A stretch of DNA of 64,000 bases. Origin: Luteimonas sp. 9C (GTDB taxonomy: Bacteria > Pseudomonadota > Gammaproteobacteria > Xanthomonadales > Xanthomonadaceae). A program made the position numbers and the translations under genes. The notes under the pieces are model-generated. The model did no database searches. It saw only the letters and a list, made by a program, of their open reading frames with translations, and was not told where the DNA came from. The stretch lies in contig NZ_LR733312.1 in the NCBI RefSeq assembly GCF_902506295.1, positions 1,564,095-1,628,094 of the forward strand. The letters are read 5' to 3'. Below, in pieces: positions 1 to 9,840 of the stretch (position 1 is the stretch's first letter; every line of letters begins with the position of its first letter).

Positions 1-51
1 CCAACACCAGACCGCACCACCGCGTGCCGTTCGAGGCCATTCCATTCCCCT

Positions 52-83
52 AAAGAAAACAGGCCGGCGAATGGCCGGCCTGT
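52..83 (-). terminator. Rho-independent terminator of ppiB
   Basis: Read on the minus strand, a perfect 10-bp stem (arms 74-83 and 59-68) with a 5-nt loop is followed by a T-rich tract (TTTTCTTT, plus-strand 51-58). It lies 10 bp past the ppiB stop codon. Confidence 0.85.
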
Positions 84-92
84 CGGTGTCGC

Positions 93-587
<495 letters not shown>

Positions 588-705
588 GAGGAATCCTGGT
601 TGGAGGGAGAATCATCGGCGTACCGACGAACCCGCGACATGCGGCCCCGGATGACCGGTTTCAAGCGGCCGCCGGGCCGGTCCGCCATGCGGCAGCGCAA
701 CACGC

Positions 706-711
706 TATAAT
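706..711 (+). promoter_or_regulatory. Consensus -10 box upstream of typA
   Basis: A perfect TATAAT lies 61 bp before the chosen typA ATG. No good -35 hexamer is visible at 16-18 bp spacing, so the promoter call rests on the -10 box and its position alone. Confidence 0.5.
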
Positions 712-771
712 GCGGGGCTCTTTCACTGACTCTTGTGCGCCCCGGTCTTCGACTCTGGCGCAGCCTTGCCC

Positions 772-2601
772 ATGTCCATCGAACGCCTGCGCAATATCGC
801 CATCGTCGCCCACGTCGACCATGGCAAGACCACCCTCGTCGACTGCCTGCTGAAGCAGTCGGGCACGCTCTCCGAGCGCACCGTGCTCGCCGAGCGCGTG
901 ATGGACAGCAACGACCAGGAAAAGGAACGTGGCATCACGATCCTCGCCAAGAACACGGCGATCACCTGGAACGGCAACCGCATCAACATCGTCGATACCC
1001 CGGGCCACGCCGACTTCGGCGGTGAGGTCGAGCGCGTGCTGTCGATGGTGGACACCGTGCTGATCCTCGTCGACGCGATGGACGGCCCGATGCCGCAGAC
1101 GCGCTTCGTGACCCAGAAGGCGTTCGCGATGGGCTTCAAGCCGATCGTGGTGGTCAACAAGATCGACCGCCCGGGCGCGCGTCCGGACTGGGTGATCGAC
1201 CAGGTGTTCGACCTGTTCGACAAGCTCGGCGCGACCAACGAGCAGCTCGACTTCCCGATCGTCTACGCCTCGGCGCTGCACGGGTACGCGAGCCTCGACG
1301 ACGCTGCGCGTTCGGGCGACATGACCCCGCTGTACGAAGCGATCATGCAGCACGCCCCGATGCCGGAAGTCGACCCGGACGGCGCCTTCCAGATGCGCAT
1401 CAGCCAGCTCGACTACAACAACTTCGTCGGCGTGATCGGCATCGGCCGCATCCAGCGCGGCACCCTGAAGAAGAACATGCCGGTCTCGGTCATCAGCCGC
1501 GAAGGCAAGAAGCGCCAGGGCAAGGTGATGCAGGTGCTGGGCTTCCTGGGCCTGGAACGCATCGAGCAGGACACCGCCGAGGCCGGCGACATCGTCGCGA
1601 TCTCCGGCATCCAGGACCTGACCATTTCCGACACGGTCTGCGCGCTGGATACCCCGGAAGCGCTGCCGGCACTGACCGTCGACGAGCCCACGATCTCGAT
1701 GACCTTCCAGGTCAACAACTCGCCGTTCGCAGGCAACAAGGATCTGTCGGGTGGCAAGTTCCTGACCAGCCGCCAGCTGAAGGACCGCCTCGAGCGCGAG
1801 ACCGTGCACAACGTGGCGCTGAAGGTCGAGCAGCTGGAGGACGCGGACAAGTTCCTGGTCTCGGGCCGCGGCGAACTGCACCTGTCGGTGCTGATCGAGA
1901 ACATGCGCCGCGAGGGTTTCGAACTCGCCGTGTCGCGCCCGGAAGTGATCATCAAGGAAATCGACGGCCAGATGATGGAGCCGATCGAACAGCTGGTGGT
2001 CGACGTCGAAGAGCAGCACCAGGGCGGCGTGATGGAGAAGCTCGGCATCCGCAAGGGCCAGCTGAAGAACATGGAATCGGACGGCAAGGGGCGCGTGCGC
2101 CTGGACTATGAAATCCCGGCCCGTGGCCTGATCGGCTTCCAGAACGAGTTCAAGACCTTGACCCAGGGCGGCGGTCTGCTGTTCCACGTGTTCGACCGTT
2201 ACGGCCCGAAGGAGACCGGTGCGATCGCCAAGCGCCTCAACGGCGTGATGATCGCCAATGCGCCGGGCGCCACGCCGGCCTATTCGCTCGGTCCGTTGCA
2301 GGAGCGCGGCAAGCTGTTCGCCGCCGAGGGCGACAACGTGTACGAGGGTCAGCTGGTCGGTATCCACTCCAAGGACAACGACCTGACCGTCAACGCGATC
2401 AAGACCAAGCCGCTGACCAACATGCGCGCCTCGGGCAAGGACGATGCCATCGCGCTGACGCCGGCGATCAAGTTCTCGCTGGAGCAGGCACTGGATTTCA
2501 TCGACGACGACGAGCTGGTCGAAGTCACGCCGAAGGAAATCCGCCTGCGCAAGAAGTTCCTGACCGAGAGCGATCGCAAGCGCGCGTCCCGCGCCGCGTG
2601 A
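772..2601 (+). CDS. typA: Translational GTPase TypA/BipA
   Basis: A 609-residue ribosome-associated GTPase of the EF-G/LepA superfamily, involved in 50S assembly and in stress and cold adaptation. The sequence shows the P-loop AHVDHGKTT at residues 13-21, RGITI (G2), DTPGH (G3), NKID (G4) and a G5-like SAL, followed by EF-G-like domains and the BipA-specific C-terminal part. The frame stays open upstream to a TTG at 733, but the ATG at 772 gives the conserved N-terminus MSIERLRN. Its last 4 bp overlap the next gene (GTGA), which suggests translational coupling. Confidence 0.97.
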   Translation: MSIERLRNIAIVAHVDHGKTTLVDCLLKQSGTLSERTVLAERVMDSNDQEKERGITILAKNTAITWNGNRINIVDTPGHADFGGEVERVLSMVDTVLILVDAMDGPMPQTRFVTQKAFAMGFKPIVVVNKIDRPGARPDWVIDQVFDLFDKLGATNEQLDFPIVYASALHGYASLDDAARSGDMTPLYEAIMQHAPMPEVDPDGAFQMRISQLDYNNFVGVIGIGRIQRGTLKKNMPVSVISREGKKRQGKVMQVLGFLGLERIEQDTAEAGDIVAISGIQDLTISDTVCALDTPEALPALTVDEPTISMTFQVNNSPFAGNKDLSGGKFLTSRQLKDRLERETVHNVALKVEQLEDADKFLVSGRGELHLSVLIENMRREGFELAVSRPEVIIKEIDGQMMEPIEQLVVDVEEQHQGGVMEKLGIRKGQLKNMESDGKGRVRLDYEIPARGLIGFQNEFKTLTQGGGLLFHVFDRYGPKETGAIAKRLNGVMIANAPGATPAYSLGPLQERGKLFAAEGDNVYEGQLVGIHSKDNDLTVNAIKTKPLTNMRASGKDDAIALTPAIKFSLEQALDFIDDDELVEVTPKEIRLRKKFLTESDRKRASRAA

Positions 2602-3182
2602 GCCAGGCGCTGTTCCCGGCGTGGCGGCCCAGTGCCGACGGCCGGGCGGCGCTCGCGACGGTGTCGCAACGACTGCAGACGGCGCGCCCCGAGGGCGCGC
2701 CGTCTTTGCAGGTGCGGCGCAGCGACCAGTGGCACGTCACGCTGTGTTTCGTGGGCCGTGACGGCACGCACCTCGCCACTCCGGCTTTGCACGCTGCATT
2801 CGCCGCTGCCGCCGCTCGTATACCCGCGCACGCCTTTACGATCGATCGTCTCGCCTACTGGCCGCAGTCGGGCGCCGTGGTCGCACTGCCGCACAGCTGC
2901 CCAGAATTGCAGGCGCTCTGCGATGCGACGCGCGACGCGATCCGCCGCTGCGGCATCGCACCGGAACAGGTCACGAATCAGCCGCATGTCACGCTGGCCT
3001 ATCTCGACAAACACCAGCCGCAGCAGCCCTGGCTCGATGCCGTGGACTGCAGCGGCGATGCACTGGTCGTCGATACTTTCGAGCTGCTCTTCAATCCCGG
3101 TGGCCGCTACGACGCGCTCGGCGCGTGGCCATTGACCGGCGCGGCATTGCCCGCGCCACCCCGACAGGACACCCTGTTCTGA
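2598..3182 (+). CDS. thpR: RNA 2',3'-cyclic phosphodiesterase / 2'-5' RNA ligase family
   Basis: A 194-residue member of the 2H phosphoesterase superfamily. The two diagnostic HxT motifs are present at His46-Val-Thr48 and His130-Val-Thr132, as expected for enzymes that open 2',3'-cyclic phosphates or join 2'-5' RNA ends. Translation starts at a GTG whose bases overlap the typA stop codon. Its own stop overlaps the next ATG (TGATG), so three genes are probably translated from one mRNA. The family is clear; the physiological RNA substrate is not known from the sequence. Confidence 0.85.
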   Translation: MSQALFPAWRPSADGRAALATVSQRLQTARPEGAPSLQVRRSDQWHVTLCFVGRDGTHLATPALHAAFAAAAARIPAHAFTIDRLAYWPQSGAVVALPHSCPELQALCDATRDAIRRCGIAPEQVTNQPHVTLAYLDKHQPQQPWLDAVDCSGDALVVDTFELLFNPGGRYDALGAWPLTGAALPAPPRQDTLF

Positions 3183-3640
3183 TGACCGACGATCGCACCG
3201 ACACCCACAAAGGCCTGCGCGCGATCGCGCTGTTCGAAGCCGCCAAGGGCGTCTTCGCCCTGCTCGTCGCCGGCGCCCTTGCGGCGATCGGCCCGGACGC
3301 GCTGCAGCACGAGCTCGAACGCGTACTCGCACGCTTCGGTGTCGATGCCGAGCGCAGCGGCACCGCCATGCTCGATGCGATCACCCCGGAACGGCTGCAC
3401 ATCGCCATCGGCGTCGCAGTGATCTACGCGGTCATGCGCCTGTTCGAAGGCTGGGGTCTGTGGGGTCATCGCGCGTGGGCCTCGTGGCTGGGCGTGATCG
3501 GCGCGGCCGCGTATCTACCGTTCGAGATCTACGCGCTGTGGCAGCACCCGGACTGGATGACCTGGGGTGTTTTCCTGCTCAACCTGATGATCGTGCTGGT
3601 GCTCGCGCGCGACTTGCGCCGACGGCGCGGCGCGGGCTGA
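3182..3640 (+). CDS. DUF2127-like inner-membrane protein
   Basis: A 152-residue protein with three or more hydrophobic segments: near 12-35, after a charged stretch near 75-95, and two toward the C-terminus. It ends in an Arg-rich cytosolic tail. The GLRAIALFEAAKG start and overall layout resemble the small DUF2127 membrane family, whose function is unknown. The ATG overlaps the thpR stop codon (TGATG). A longer frame reaches back to 3125 inside thpR, but the coupled ATG at 3182 gives the natural N-terminus. Confidence 0.7.
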   Translation: MTDDRTDTHKGLRAIALFEAAKGVFALLVAGALAAIGPDALQHELERVLARFGVDAERSGTAMLDAITPERLHIAIGVAVIYAVMRLFEGWGLWGHRAWASWLGVIGAAAYLPFEIYALWQHPDWMTWGVFLLNLMIVLVLARDLRRRRGAG

Positions 3641-3710
3641 TCCCATCGTCTCCGGCAACGGCGTCGCCAGACTGGTGTGACGGCACTCCGCCGCACGCCA
3701 TGACGCGACG

Positions 3711-4241
3711 ATGACGACCGCACCTCCCGTTTCCCGCAGTGCGCGAGGCGCACTTGCGTTGCTGCTGGCCGCCGTCGGCGGCGCGGTGCAGGCCACCGAC
3801 ACGATCGAGGCACGCAACGCCGCGGCCGGTCTTGTGATGACGCACGGCATGTTCGTCGACGTCACGCTGGGGCACTGGTGCGGCGCATTGCCTGCGACGG
3901 ACGGCCCGAGCGCGCGGGCGGCGCAGGCCGGCTGGGAACGCCGCAACGCCGAGCCCTTCCTCGTCGGCAGCCTGTGGATCCACGCACTGGGCAACGCCGT
4001 CACCACGCGTATGGGCGACGCCGCGGCCGTGCAGTTCCACGATCAGCGCAAAGCCGAATTCGGCGATACCGTCGCGCGCATGCAGCAGGCACTGTTCGCG
4101 GACGGCGAGGTGACGCAGAGCGACTGCGCGCGCATCATCGAGGCGGTGGACGCGGGCACGTTCGATGTCGCCCACAATCCCCGCGTCGCCGAGACCTTCC
4201 GTCAGATGGGCGCCGAACTTGTGCAGCGCCGCGCGGATTGA
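3711..4241 (+). CDS. Hypothetical exported protein
   Basis: A 176-residue protein with an N-terminal export signal: Arg near residue 10, a hydrophobic AALLLAAVGGAV-type core, then an Ala-Thr cleavage region near residue 28. The mature part is soluble, with one Cys in a GHWCG context and one near the C-terminus (SDC), which could form a disulfide. I do not recognise a family. It ends at 4241, one base before the stop codon of the convergent DAHP synthase gene, so there is no intergenic DNA between them. It starts 70 bp after the DUF2127-like gene and may be in the same transcript. Confidence 0.6.
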   Translation: MTTAPPVSRSARGALALLLAAVGGAVQATDTIEARNAAAGLVMTHGMFVDVTLGHWCGALPATDGPSARAAQAGWERRNAEPFLVGSLWIHALGNAVTTRMGDAAAVQFHDQRKAEFGDTVARMQQALFADGEVTQSDCARIIEAVDAGTFDVAHNPRVAETFRQMGAELVQRRAD

Positions 4242-5645
4242 TCAGGACGTCACGCCCGAGGCGCGACCCACCTGCACCTGCTTGCGCACGATCAGCATCG
4301 CCGTCTCCAGCGCCTGCTCGTAGTTCAGACGCGGATCGACCTGGCTCTTGTAGGCGCGCTCGAGATCGGTTTCGGTCAAGGCGCGCGCGCCGCCCATGCA
4401 CTCGGTGACGTCTTCGCCTGTCAGTTCCAGATGCACACCGCCCAGGCGCGTGCCCGCCGCGGCGTGCAGGTCGAACGCCTGCTCGATCTCGCTGCGGATG
4501 TTGTCGAAACGGCGCGTCTTGTAGCCGTTGCTGGTCGACTCGGTATTGCCGTGCATCGGATCGCAGATCCACAGCACGCGACGGCCGGAACGGCGCACCG
4601 CCTCGAGCAAGGCCGGCAGGCGTTCGGCGATCTGGGTCGCGCCCATGCGGTGGATCAGGCTCAGACGCCCGGGCTCGTCGTCGGGGTTGAGCACGTCGAT
4701 CAGGCGCAGCAGTTCGTCGGCCGTCGACGTCGGGCCGACCTTGACGCCGATCGGATTGCGCAATCCGCGGAAGTACTCCACGTGAGCGCCGTCGAGCGCC
4801 GCCGTGCGTACGCCGATCCACGGAAAATGCGTGCTGAGGTTGAACCAGCCCCACTGGCGCGGCACTTGGCGCGTGTTCGCTTCCTCGTAGGGCAGCAGCA
4901 GCGCTTCGTGCGAGGTGTAGAAATCGACGCGATTGAGGTTGTGCACCTGCGTGCCGGCCAGCGTCTCCATGAAACGCACGGCGTCGCCGAGACCGGTGAC
5001 CATGCGCTGGTATTCCTCGGCCAGCGGTGATTCGCCCACCCATTCCAGGCCCCAGTACTCGGGATGGTGCAGATCGGCGAAACCGCCGTCGATCAACGAG
5101 CGCACGAAGTTCATCGTCATCGCCGAGCGGGCGTGCGCGCGCACCATGCGCCGCGGATCCGGCATCCGCGCCTCGGGTGTGAACGCCGGCGCATTGACCA
5201 CATCGCCGCGGTAACACGGCAGGGTCACGCCATCACGGGTCTCGGTATCGGCCGAACGCGGCTTTGCGTACTGGCCGGCAAAGCGGCCGACGCGCACCAC
5301 CGGCAGCCGCATGCCGTGCACGAGCACCAGGCTCATCTGCAGCAGCACCTTGAGCCGGTTGGAGATGACGTCGGACGTGCAATCGCTGAAGCTCTCCGCG
5401 CAGTCGCCGCCCTGCAGCAGGAACCGGCGGCCTTCCTGTGCCTCGGCCAGCTGCTGCTTGAGGCTGAGGATCTCCCACGACGTCACCAGTGGCGGCAGTG
5501 CGCGCAGCTCGTCCTGCACGGCCGCCAGCGCAGCCTGGTCGGGATAGGACGGCAATTGCCTGGCCGGGCGCGAGCGCCAGCTCTCCGGCTGCCAGTCTTC
5601 CGGCAGGCTCACGGGTTGCAGGGTGCGCTCGATGGACGACGACAT
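4242..5645 (-). CDS. Class II 3-deoxy-7-phosphoheptulonate (DAHP) synthase
   Basis: A 467-residue enzyme condensing phosphoenolpyruvate with erythrose 4-phosphate, the first step of the shikimate pathway. It is the class II (plant/Mycobacterium) type: LQGGDCAESF carries the metal-binding Cys of that class, and later blocks include KVGPTS and HRMGATQ. It is unrelated in sequence to the short class I AroFGH enzymes. The ATG is at 5645 with an N-terminal extension ahead of the conserved core, as is usual for class II. dsbB lies upstream in the same orientation. Confidence 0.93.
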   Translation of the reverse strand: MSSSIERTLQPVSLPEDWQPESWRSRPARQLPSYPDQAALAAVQDELRALPPLVTSWEILSLKQQLAEAQEGRRFLLQGGDCAESFSDCTSDVISNRLKVLLQMSLVLVHGMRLPVVRVGRFAGQYAKPRSADTETRDGVTLPCYRGDVVNAPAFTPEARMPDPRRMVRAHARSAMTMNFVRSLIDGGFADLHHPEYWGLEWVGESPLAEEYQRMVTGLGDAVRFMETLAGTQVHNLNRVDFYTSHEALLLPYEEANTRQVPRQWGWFNLSTHFPWIGVRTAALDGAHVEYFRGLRNPIGVKVGPTSTADELLRLIDVLNPDDEPGRLSLIHRMGATQIAERLPALLEAVRRSGRRVLWICDPMHGNTESTSNGYKTRRFDNIRSEIEQAFDLHAAAGTRLGGVHLELTGEDVTECMGGARALTETDLERAYKSQVDPRLNYEQALETAMLIVRKQVQVGRASGVTS

Positions 5646-5711
5646 GGGGTGTTCCTCTCACGGCCGGCCATCATCGCAGTTTGCTGCCCTGCGTCACAAC
5701 GCCGGCGACCG

Positions 5712-6212
5712 CTAACGGCGAGCGCGCAGACCGGCGAACAGGGCGACCGCCGCCAGCAGCAGAAACCACACCAGGCTCCAGGCCGGCATCGACAGGCCGA
5801 GGAAGGTCCAGTCGACCGTGCCGCAGTCGCCGGAGCCGGTCAGCACCTTCTGGATCAGCGTCGGCGTGTCCATGGTCTCGCGCATGAAGGCGAACGGCGC
5901 GCCACAGGTGGCGAATCCAGGCGGATGCATCTGCAGCCACAGATGCCGTCCGGCGATACCGATCCCGACGGCCGCGGCGGCGAAGCCCAACAGGCCGTAG
6001 ACCGAGCGACCACCGCGCCCCCGAGGCGCATGGACGCCGGCGACCAGCAGCACGATGCCGAGGGCCGCGAATGCGAGCCGCTGGAAGATGCACAGCGGAC
6101 AGGGTTCCAGCCCCCACTGCAACTGCGAGTAGATCGCGAAACCGATCAGCGCGAAGCAGGCGACGGCACCGGCGAACATCAGCGTGCGGAACGACCAGCG
6201 AACAGGATTCAT
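5712..6212 (-). CDS. dsbB: Disulfide bond formation protein B
   Basis: A 166-residue four-helix inner-membrane quinone reductase that reoxidises DsbA. The first redox pair is Cys38-Pro-Leu-Cys41 in the first periplasmic loop, and the second pair is Cys103 and Cys130 in the second loop. Four hydrophobic segments flank them. Length and cysteine layout match the family. It lies 66 bp upstream of the DAHP synthase and directly downstream of the rplQ terminator, so it probably has its own promoter. Confidence 0.93.
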   Translation of the reverse strand: MNPVRWSFRTLMFAGAVACFALIGFAIYSQLQWGLEPCPLCIFQRLAFAALGIVLLVAGVHAPRGRGGRSVYGLLGFAAAAVGIGIAGRHLWLQMHPPGFATCGAPFAFMRETMDTPTLIQKVLTGSGDCGTVDWTFLGLSMPAWSLVWFLLLAAVALFAGLRARR

Positions 6213-6255
6213 GGGCAGACCGGCGAGGGAAGGCTGCGATTATCGTCCGGAGCCG

Positions 6256-6288
6256 CACAAACAAAAACCCCGGCAGGTGCCGGGGTTT
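6256..6288 (-). terminator. Intrinsic terminator of the alpha operon
   Basis: On the minus strand the stem arms at 6279-6288 and 6265-6274 (AAACCCCGGC and complement, 10 bp, perfect) close a 4-nt loop. They are followed by TTTTTGTTTG. It lies 55 bp after the rplQ stop codon and is the clearest terminator of the ribosomal cluster. Confidence 0.92.
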
Positions 6289-6342
6289 CGTTCCATCGGT
6301 GACGGGCACCTGCGCACGTGGCGCAGGTCGTCACGATGCGGA

Positions 6343-6723
6343 TTACTCGGCTTCGACCGACGCCTGCGGGCGATCGACCAGCTCGACGTACGCCATCGGC
6401 GCATTGTCGCCGGCACGGAAGCCGCACTTGAGGATGCGCAGGTAGCCGCCCGGACGCGCGCTGTAGCGCGGGCCGACGGTGGTGAACAGCGTACCGACGG
6501 CTTCCTTGTCGCGCAGACGCGCGAAGGCGAGACGACGGTTGGCGACGCTGTCGACCTTGCCGAGGGTGATCAGCGGCTCTGCGACGCGGCGCAGTTCCTT
6601 GGCCTTCGGCAGGGTCGTCTTGATGAGTTCGCTCTTGATCAGCGAAGCGGCCATGTTGCGGAACATCGCTTCACGATGGGCGCTGGTGCGGTTGAACTTG
6701 CGTCCGGCTTTCTGGTGGCGCAT
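6343..6723 (-). CDS. rplQ: 50S ribosomal protein L17
   Basis: A 126-residue L17, which binds 23S rRNA near the exit tunnel. The N-terminus [20 protein letters not shown] is the family signature. It is the last gene of the alpha operon and is followed by a strong terminator. The spacer to rpoA upstream is 269 bp and carries three perfect inverted repeats, whereas in most gammaproteobacteria the two genes are close together. L17 may therefore be expressed partly independently here. Confidence 0.97.
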   Translation of the reverse strand: MRHQKAGRKFNRTSAHREAMFRNMAASLIKSELIKTTLPKAKELRRVAEPLITLGKVDSVANRRLAFARLRDKEAVGTLFTTVGPRYSARPGGYLRILKCGFRAGDNAPMAYVELVDRPQASVEAE

Positions 6724-6887
6724 GGGATGGATCCTTCAGTCTGGAATGGTGGGTCTGTGTAATGCCTTGGCGCCGTCCTGGCGTTGGAACTTGGACTGCG
6801 GATGGTCCGGAACCGGTCGTCCTTCACCGGCAAGGCCGCGGGCTTCTGCCCGTCGGCGCGGTCTTGCATACAGCGTCGGTGCAGATC

Positions 6888-6982
6888 GGGAGCCGCGGCT
6901 CCCGCCGCGTTTGCACTCCCGGCCCGGCGAAGCACGCCGGGCGTTCGCATCCTGCAACCGATGCCTGACGGCATCGGTTGCA
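6888..6982 (-). repeat. Three inverted repeats in the rpoA-rplQ spacer
   Basis: In transcription order: a 13-bp perfect stem with a TGAC/GTCA loop (arms 6953-6965 and 6970-6982), an 8-bp perfect stem with a 5-nt loop (6922-6929 and 6935-6942), and a 16-bp perfect palindrome (6888-6903). None is followed by a T tract, so they look more like processing or stability elements than terminators. No reading frame in the spacer looks like a gene. Confidence 0.8.
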
Positions 6983-6992
6983 CCCGGGATGC

Positions 6993-7991
6993 TTACCCGA
7001 GCATGCCGTGAGCGGACACGCCGGTCGGCGGCCAGTTCTCGAGCTTCATGCCCAGTGCCAGGCCGCGCTGCGCCAGGACTTCCTTGATCTCGGTCAGCGA
7101 CTTCTTGCCGAGGTTCGGGGTCTTGAGCAGTTCGACTTCGGTCTTCTGGATCAGGTCGCCGATGTAATAGATGCTCTCGGCCTTGAGGCAGTTGGCCGAA
7201 CGCACCGTCAGCTCCAGATCGTCGATCGGACGCAGCAGGATCGGGTCGACGCCCGGTGCCTGCGGCTTCGCCGCGCCGCGGTCGCGGTGCGTGAAGTCGC
7301 CGAACACCGACAGCTGGTCGGTGAGGATGTCGGCGGCGGTGCGCACGGCTTCCTCGGCATCGATCGTGCCGTTGGTCTCGATGTCCAGAACCAGCTTGTC
7401 GAGGTCGGTGCGCTGTTCGACGCGGGCCGCTTCGACTTCATACGCCACGCGGCGGACGGGCGAGAACGAAGCATCCAGCATCAGGCGACCGATGGCACGG
7501 GTCTCCTCGTCCGGACGACGACGTGCGGATGCCGGCTGGTAGCCGAAACCACGCTCGATCTTCAGACGCATGTTGATCGACGCGTCCTTCGTCAGATGGC
7601 AGATGATGTGCTCGCCATTGAGGATCTCGACGTTGTGGTCGGTCTTGATGTCGGCGGCGGTCACGACGCCCGGGCCCGACTTCGACAGCGACAGCGTCGA
7701 GCTTTCGCCGGTGCCCATGCGGATGGCGACGTCCTTGAGGTTCAGCAGGACTTCCAGCACGTCTTCCTGCAGGCCCTCGATGGTGCTGTACTCGTGCAGC
7801 ACGCCGTCGATCTCGACTTCGGTGATCGCGAAGCCCGGAATCGACGACAGGAGCACGCGACGCAGGGCATTGCCCAGCGTGTGCCCATACCCACGCTCCA
7901 GCGGCTCGATCACGACCTTCGCGCGGTTGCCCGCGAGACGTTCGATCTGAGGACCGCGGGGACGCAGGACCTGGTTGGCGGTAGCCGTCAT
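6993..7991 (-). CDS. rpoA: DNA-directed RNA polymerase alpha subunit
   Basis: A 332-residue alpha subunit. The N-terminal domain (about 1-235) dimerises and nucleates core RNA polymerase assembly. After a linker the C-terminal domain shows [13 protein letters not shown], which includes the Arg that contacts UP elements, and [14 protein letters not shown]. Length and domain order match E. coli. It is 55 bp downstream of rpsD. Confidence 0.98.
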   Translation of the reverse strand: MTATANQVLRPRGPQIERLAGNRAKVVIEPLERGYGHTLGNALRRVLLSSIPGFAITEVEIDGVLHEYSTIEGLQEDVLEVLLNLKDVAIRMGTGESSTLSLSKSGPGVVTAADIKTDHNVEILNGEHIICHLTKDASINMRLKIERGFGYQPASARRRPDEETRAIGRLMLDASFSPVRRVAYEVEAARVEQRTDLDKLVLDIETNGTIDAEEAVRTAADILTDQLSVFGDFTHRDRGAAKPQAPGVDPILLRPIDDLELTVRSANCLKAESIYYIGDLIQKTEVELLKTPNLGKKSLTEIKEVLAQRGLALGMKLENWPPTGVSAHGMLG

Positions 7992-8046
7992 GTGTGTGTG
8001 TCTCCTGAGGACCGCCGCGCTTACGACGCGGCGGTACCTGGTTGAA

Positions 8047-8682
8047 TTACTTCGAGTACAGCTCGACGATCAGCGCTTCGTTGATGTCTGCCGGCAGATC
8101 GGCGCGATCCGGGACGGACTTGAACACACCACTGAACGCCTTGGAGTCGACTTCGACCCACGACGGGGACAGATCCATCGTCGACCACACGGTGAGCGCT
8201 TCCTGCACGCGAAGCTGCTTCTGTGCCTTCTCCGACAGTGCGATCGCGTCGCCTGCCTTGACCTGGTACGACGGCAGGTTCACCGACTGGCCGTTGACCG
8301 TGACGCCACGGTGCGACACCAGCTGGCGCGCGGCCGGACGGGTCACCGCGAAGCCCATGCGGTAGATGACGTTGTCGAGACGCGTCTCGAGGAGCTGCAG
8401 CAGGTTTTCACCCGTGTTGCCCTTCTTGTTCGACGCCTTCTTGTAGTAGTTGCGGAACTGACGCTCGAGCAGACCGTAGATACGCTTGACCTTCTGCTTC
8501 TCGCGAAGCTGGGTGGCGTAGTCGGACAGCTTGCTGCGACGCGCGCCGGTACCGGCACCGTGCTGGCCGGGCTTCTGCTCCAGCTTGCACTTCGAGTCGA
8601 GCGCGCGGGTCGGGCTCTTGAGGGACAGGTCGGCGCCTTCACGGCGCGCGAGCTTACAGGTAGGACCGATGTAACGAGCCAT
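8047..8682 (-). CDS. rpsD: 30S ribosomal protein S4
   Basis: A 211-residue primary 16S rRNA-binding protein that nucleates 30S assembly; in E. coli it also represses the alpha operon. [16 protein letters not shown] opens the protein, and the S4 RNA-binding domain is visible around [19 protein letters not shown]. Only two N-terminal cysteines are present, so the four-Cys zinc form is absent. It follows rpsK by 14 bp. Confidence 0.98.
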   Translation of the reverse strand: MARYIGPTCKLARREGADLSLKSPTRALDSKCKLEQKPGQHGAGTGARRSKLSDYATQLREKQKVKRIYGLLERQFRNYYKKASNKKGNTGENLLQLLETRLDNVIYRMGFAVTRPAARQLVSHRGVTVNGQSVNLPSYQVKAGDAIALSEKAQKQLRVQEALTVWSTMDLSPSWVEVDSKAFSGVFKSVPDRADLPADINEALIVELYSK

Positions 8683-8696
8683 TTCTTATCGCTCCT

Positions 8697-9089
8697 TTAG
8701 ACGCGACGCTTCTTCGGCGGGCGGCATCCGTTGTGCGGGATGGGCGTCACGTCGATGATGTTGATGATCTTGTAGCCGACGTTGTTCAACGAACGCACGG
8801 CCGACTCACGTCCCGGACCCGGGCCCTTGATGCGCACTTCGAGCGACTTCACGCCGTACTCGAGGGCGACCTTGCCGGCCTTTTCGGCGGCAACCTGGGC
8901 AGCGAACGGGGTCGACTTGCGCGAGCCGCGGAAACCCGCGCCTCCCGAGGTCGCCCACGAAAGCGCATTGCCCTGGCGGTCGGTGATCGTGATGATCGTG
9001 TTGTTGAACGAAGCGTGGACATGCGCGATGCCGTCGGTGACGACGCGCTTGATCTTCTTCTTGGTCTTGGTAGCTGCGGGCTTGGCCAT
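8697..9089 (-). CDS. rpsK: 30S ribosomal protein S11
   Basis: A 130-residue protein of the 30S platform that contacts the Shine-Dalgarno helix region. The core [17 protein letters not shown] and the C-terminus [12 protein letters not shown] are characteristic. It lies 11 bp downstream of rpsM and 14 bp upstream of rpsD in the alpha operon. Confidence 0.98.
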   Translation of the reverse strand: MAKPAATKTKKKIKRVVTDGIAHVHASFNNTIITITDRQGNALSWATSGGAGFRGSRKSTPFAAQVAAEKAGKVALEYGVKSLEVRIKGPGPGRESAVRSLNNVGYKIINIIDVTPIPHNGCRPPKKRRV

Positions 9090-9100
9090 GGCTGTGCTCC

Positions 9101-9457
9101 TTACTTCCTGATGGCCTTGCGCGGACCCTTACGGGTGCGTGCATTGGTCCGGGTGCGCTGGCCACGCAGCGGGAGACCACGACGGTGACGCAGGCCGCGG
9201 TAGCACGACAGGTCCATCAGACGCTTGATGGCCATGCCGACTTCGCGACGCAGGTCGCCCTCGACCACGTACTTGCCGACTTCCGAGCGCAGGCGCTCGA
9301 CTTCCGGCTCGGACAGGTCGCGGATCTTCGTGGTCGAGGTCACGCCTGCGGCGTCGCAGACCTTCTTCGAACGGGTACGGCCAATGCCGAAAATGCTTTG
9401 AAGCCCAACCCAGACATGCTTCTGGGCAGGCAGGTTCACACCTGCAATACGCGCCAT
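9101..9457 (-). CDS. rpsM: 30S ribosomal protein S13
   Basis: A 118-residue protein of the 30S head that forms bridges to the 50S and contacts P-site t[25 protein letters not shown] and the basic tail [18 protein letters not shown] are typical. It opens the alpha operon. The usual rpmJ between secY and rpsM is absent, and a 383-bp non-coding spacer lies there instead. Confidence 0.98.
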   Translation of the reverse strand: MARIAGVNLPAQKHVWVGLQSIFGIGRTRSKKVCDAAGVTSTTKIRDLSEPEVERLRSEVGKYVVEGDLRREVGMAIKRLMDLSCYRGLRHRRGLPLRGQRTRTNARTRKGPRKAIRK

Positions 9458-9840
9458 GCGCGGATCTCCAACTGGTTTGCTGCCAGGGGTTCAATCCCGG
9501 CAAAAGGGAACAAGAAATAATAGCAGGGCCTCGTGGTTTCTGGAAGCCCACGGCGCCAAGGCGCCAGTGAACCCGGCATGGGGAGCGTGCCCATGCTCCG
9601 GCGACAGTCCAGGACCGGCAGCTTTCGGGAGAATCCTCCCTTGCCTGCCCCGCTCGCTACTCTGGCGTGCGGATCTTCCTGGACCACTCGCACACGAGAC
9701 CGCCGCGCGAGTCGCCCATCTGAAGTCCGGCGCGTATGTCCGGACTTCGTGCGGTGCCCATCGGGCGCCGCGATACGGCATGGGGAGTGCCCATGCCGCG
9801 AGAACCGTGACGGACGACCCGAGGGCCGTCCGGCGGAACA
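9458..9840 (-). repeat. Hairpin-rich 383-bp secY-rpsM spacer
   Basis: No gene is visible here, and in particular no L36-like sequence on the minus strand. The spacer holds several inverted repeats. Two copies of one motif (GGCATGGGGAG, a short TG loop, CCCATGC) lie at 9575-9596 and 9777-9798, and the second is a perfect 9-bp stem. A separate 9-bp perfect stem spans 9722-9748, and GGCGCC pairs lie at 9552-9565. An alpha-operon promoter could be here but none is clear. Confidence 0.65.
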
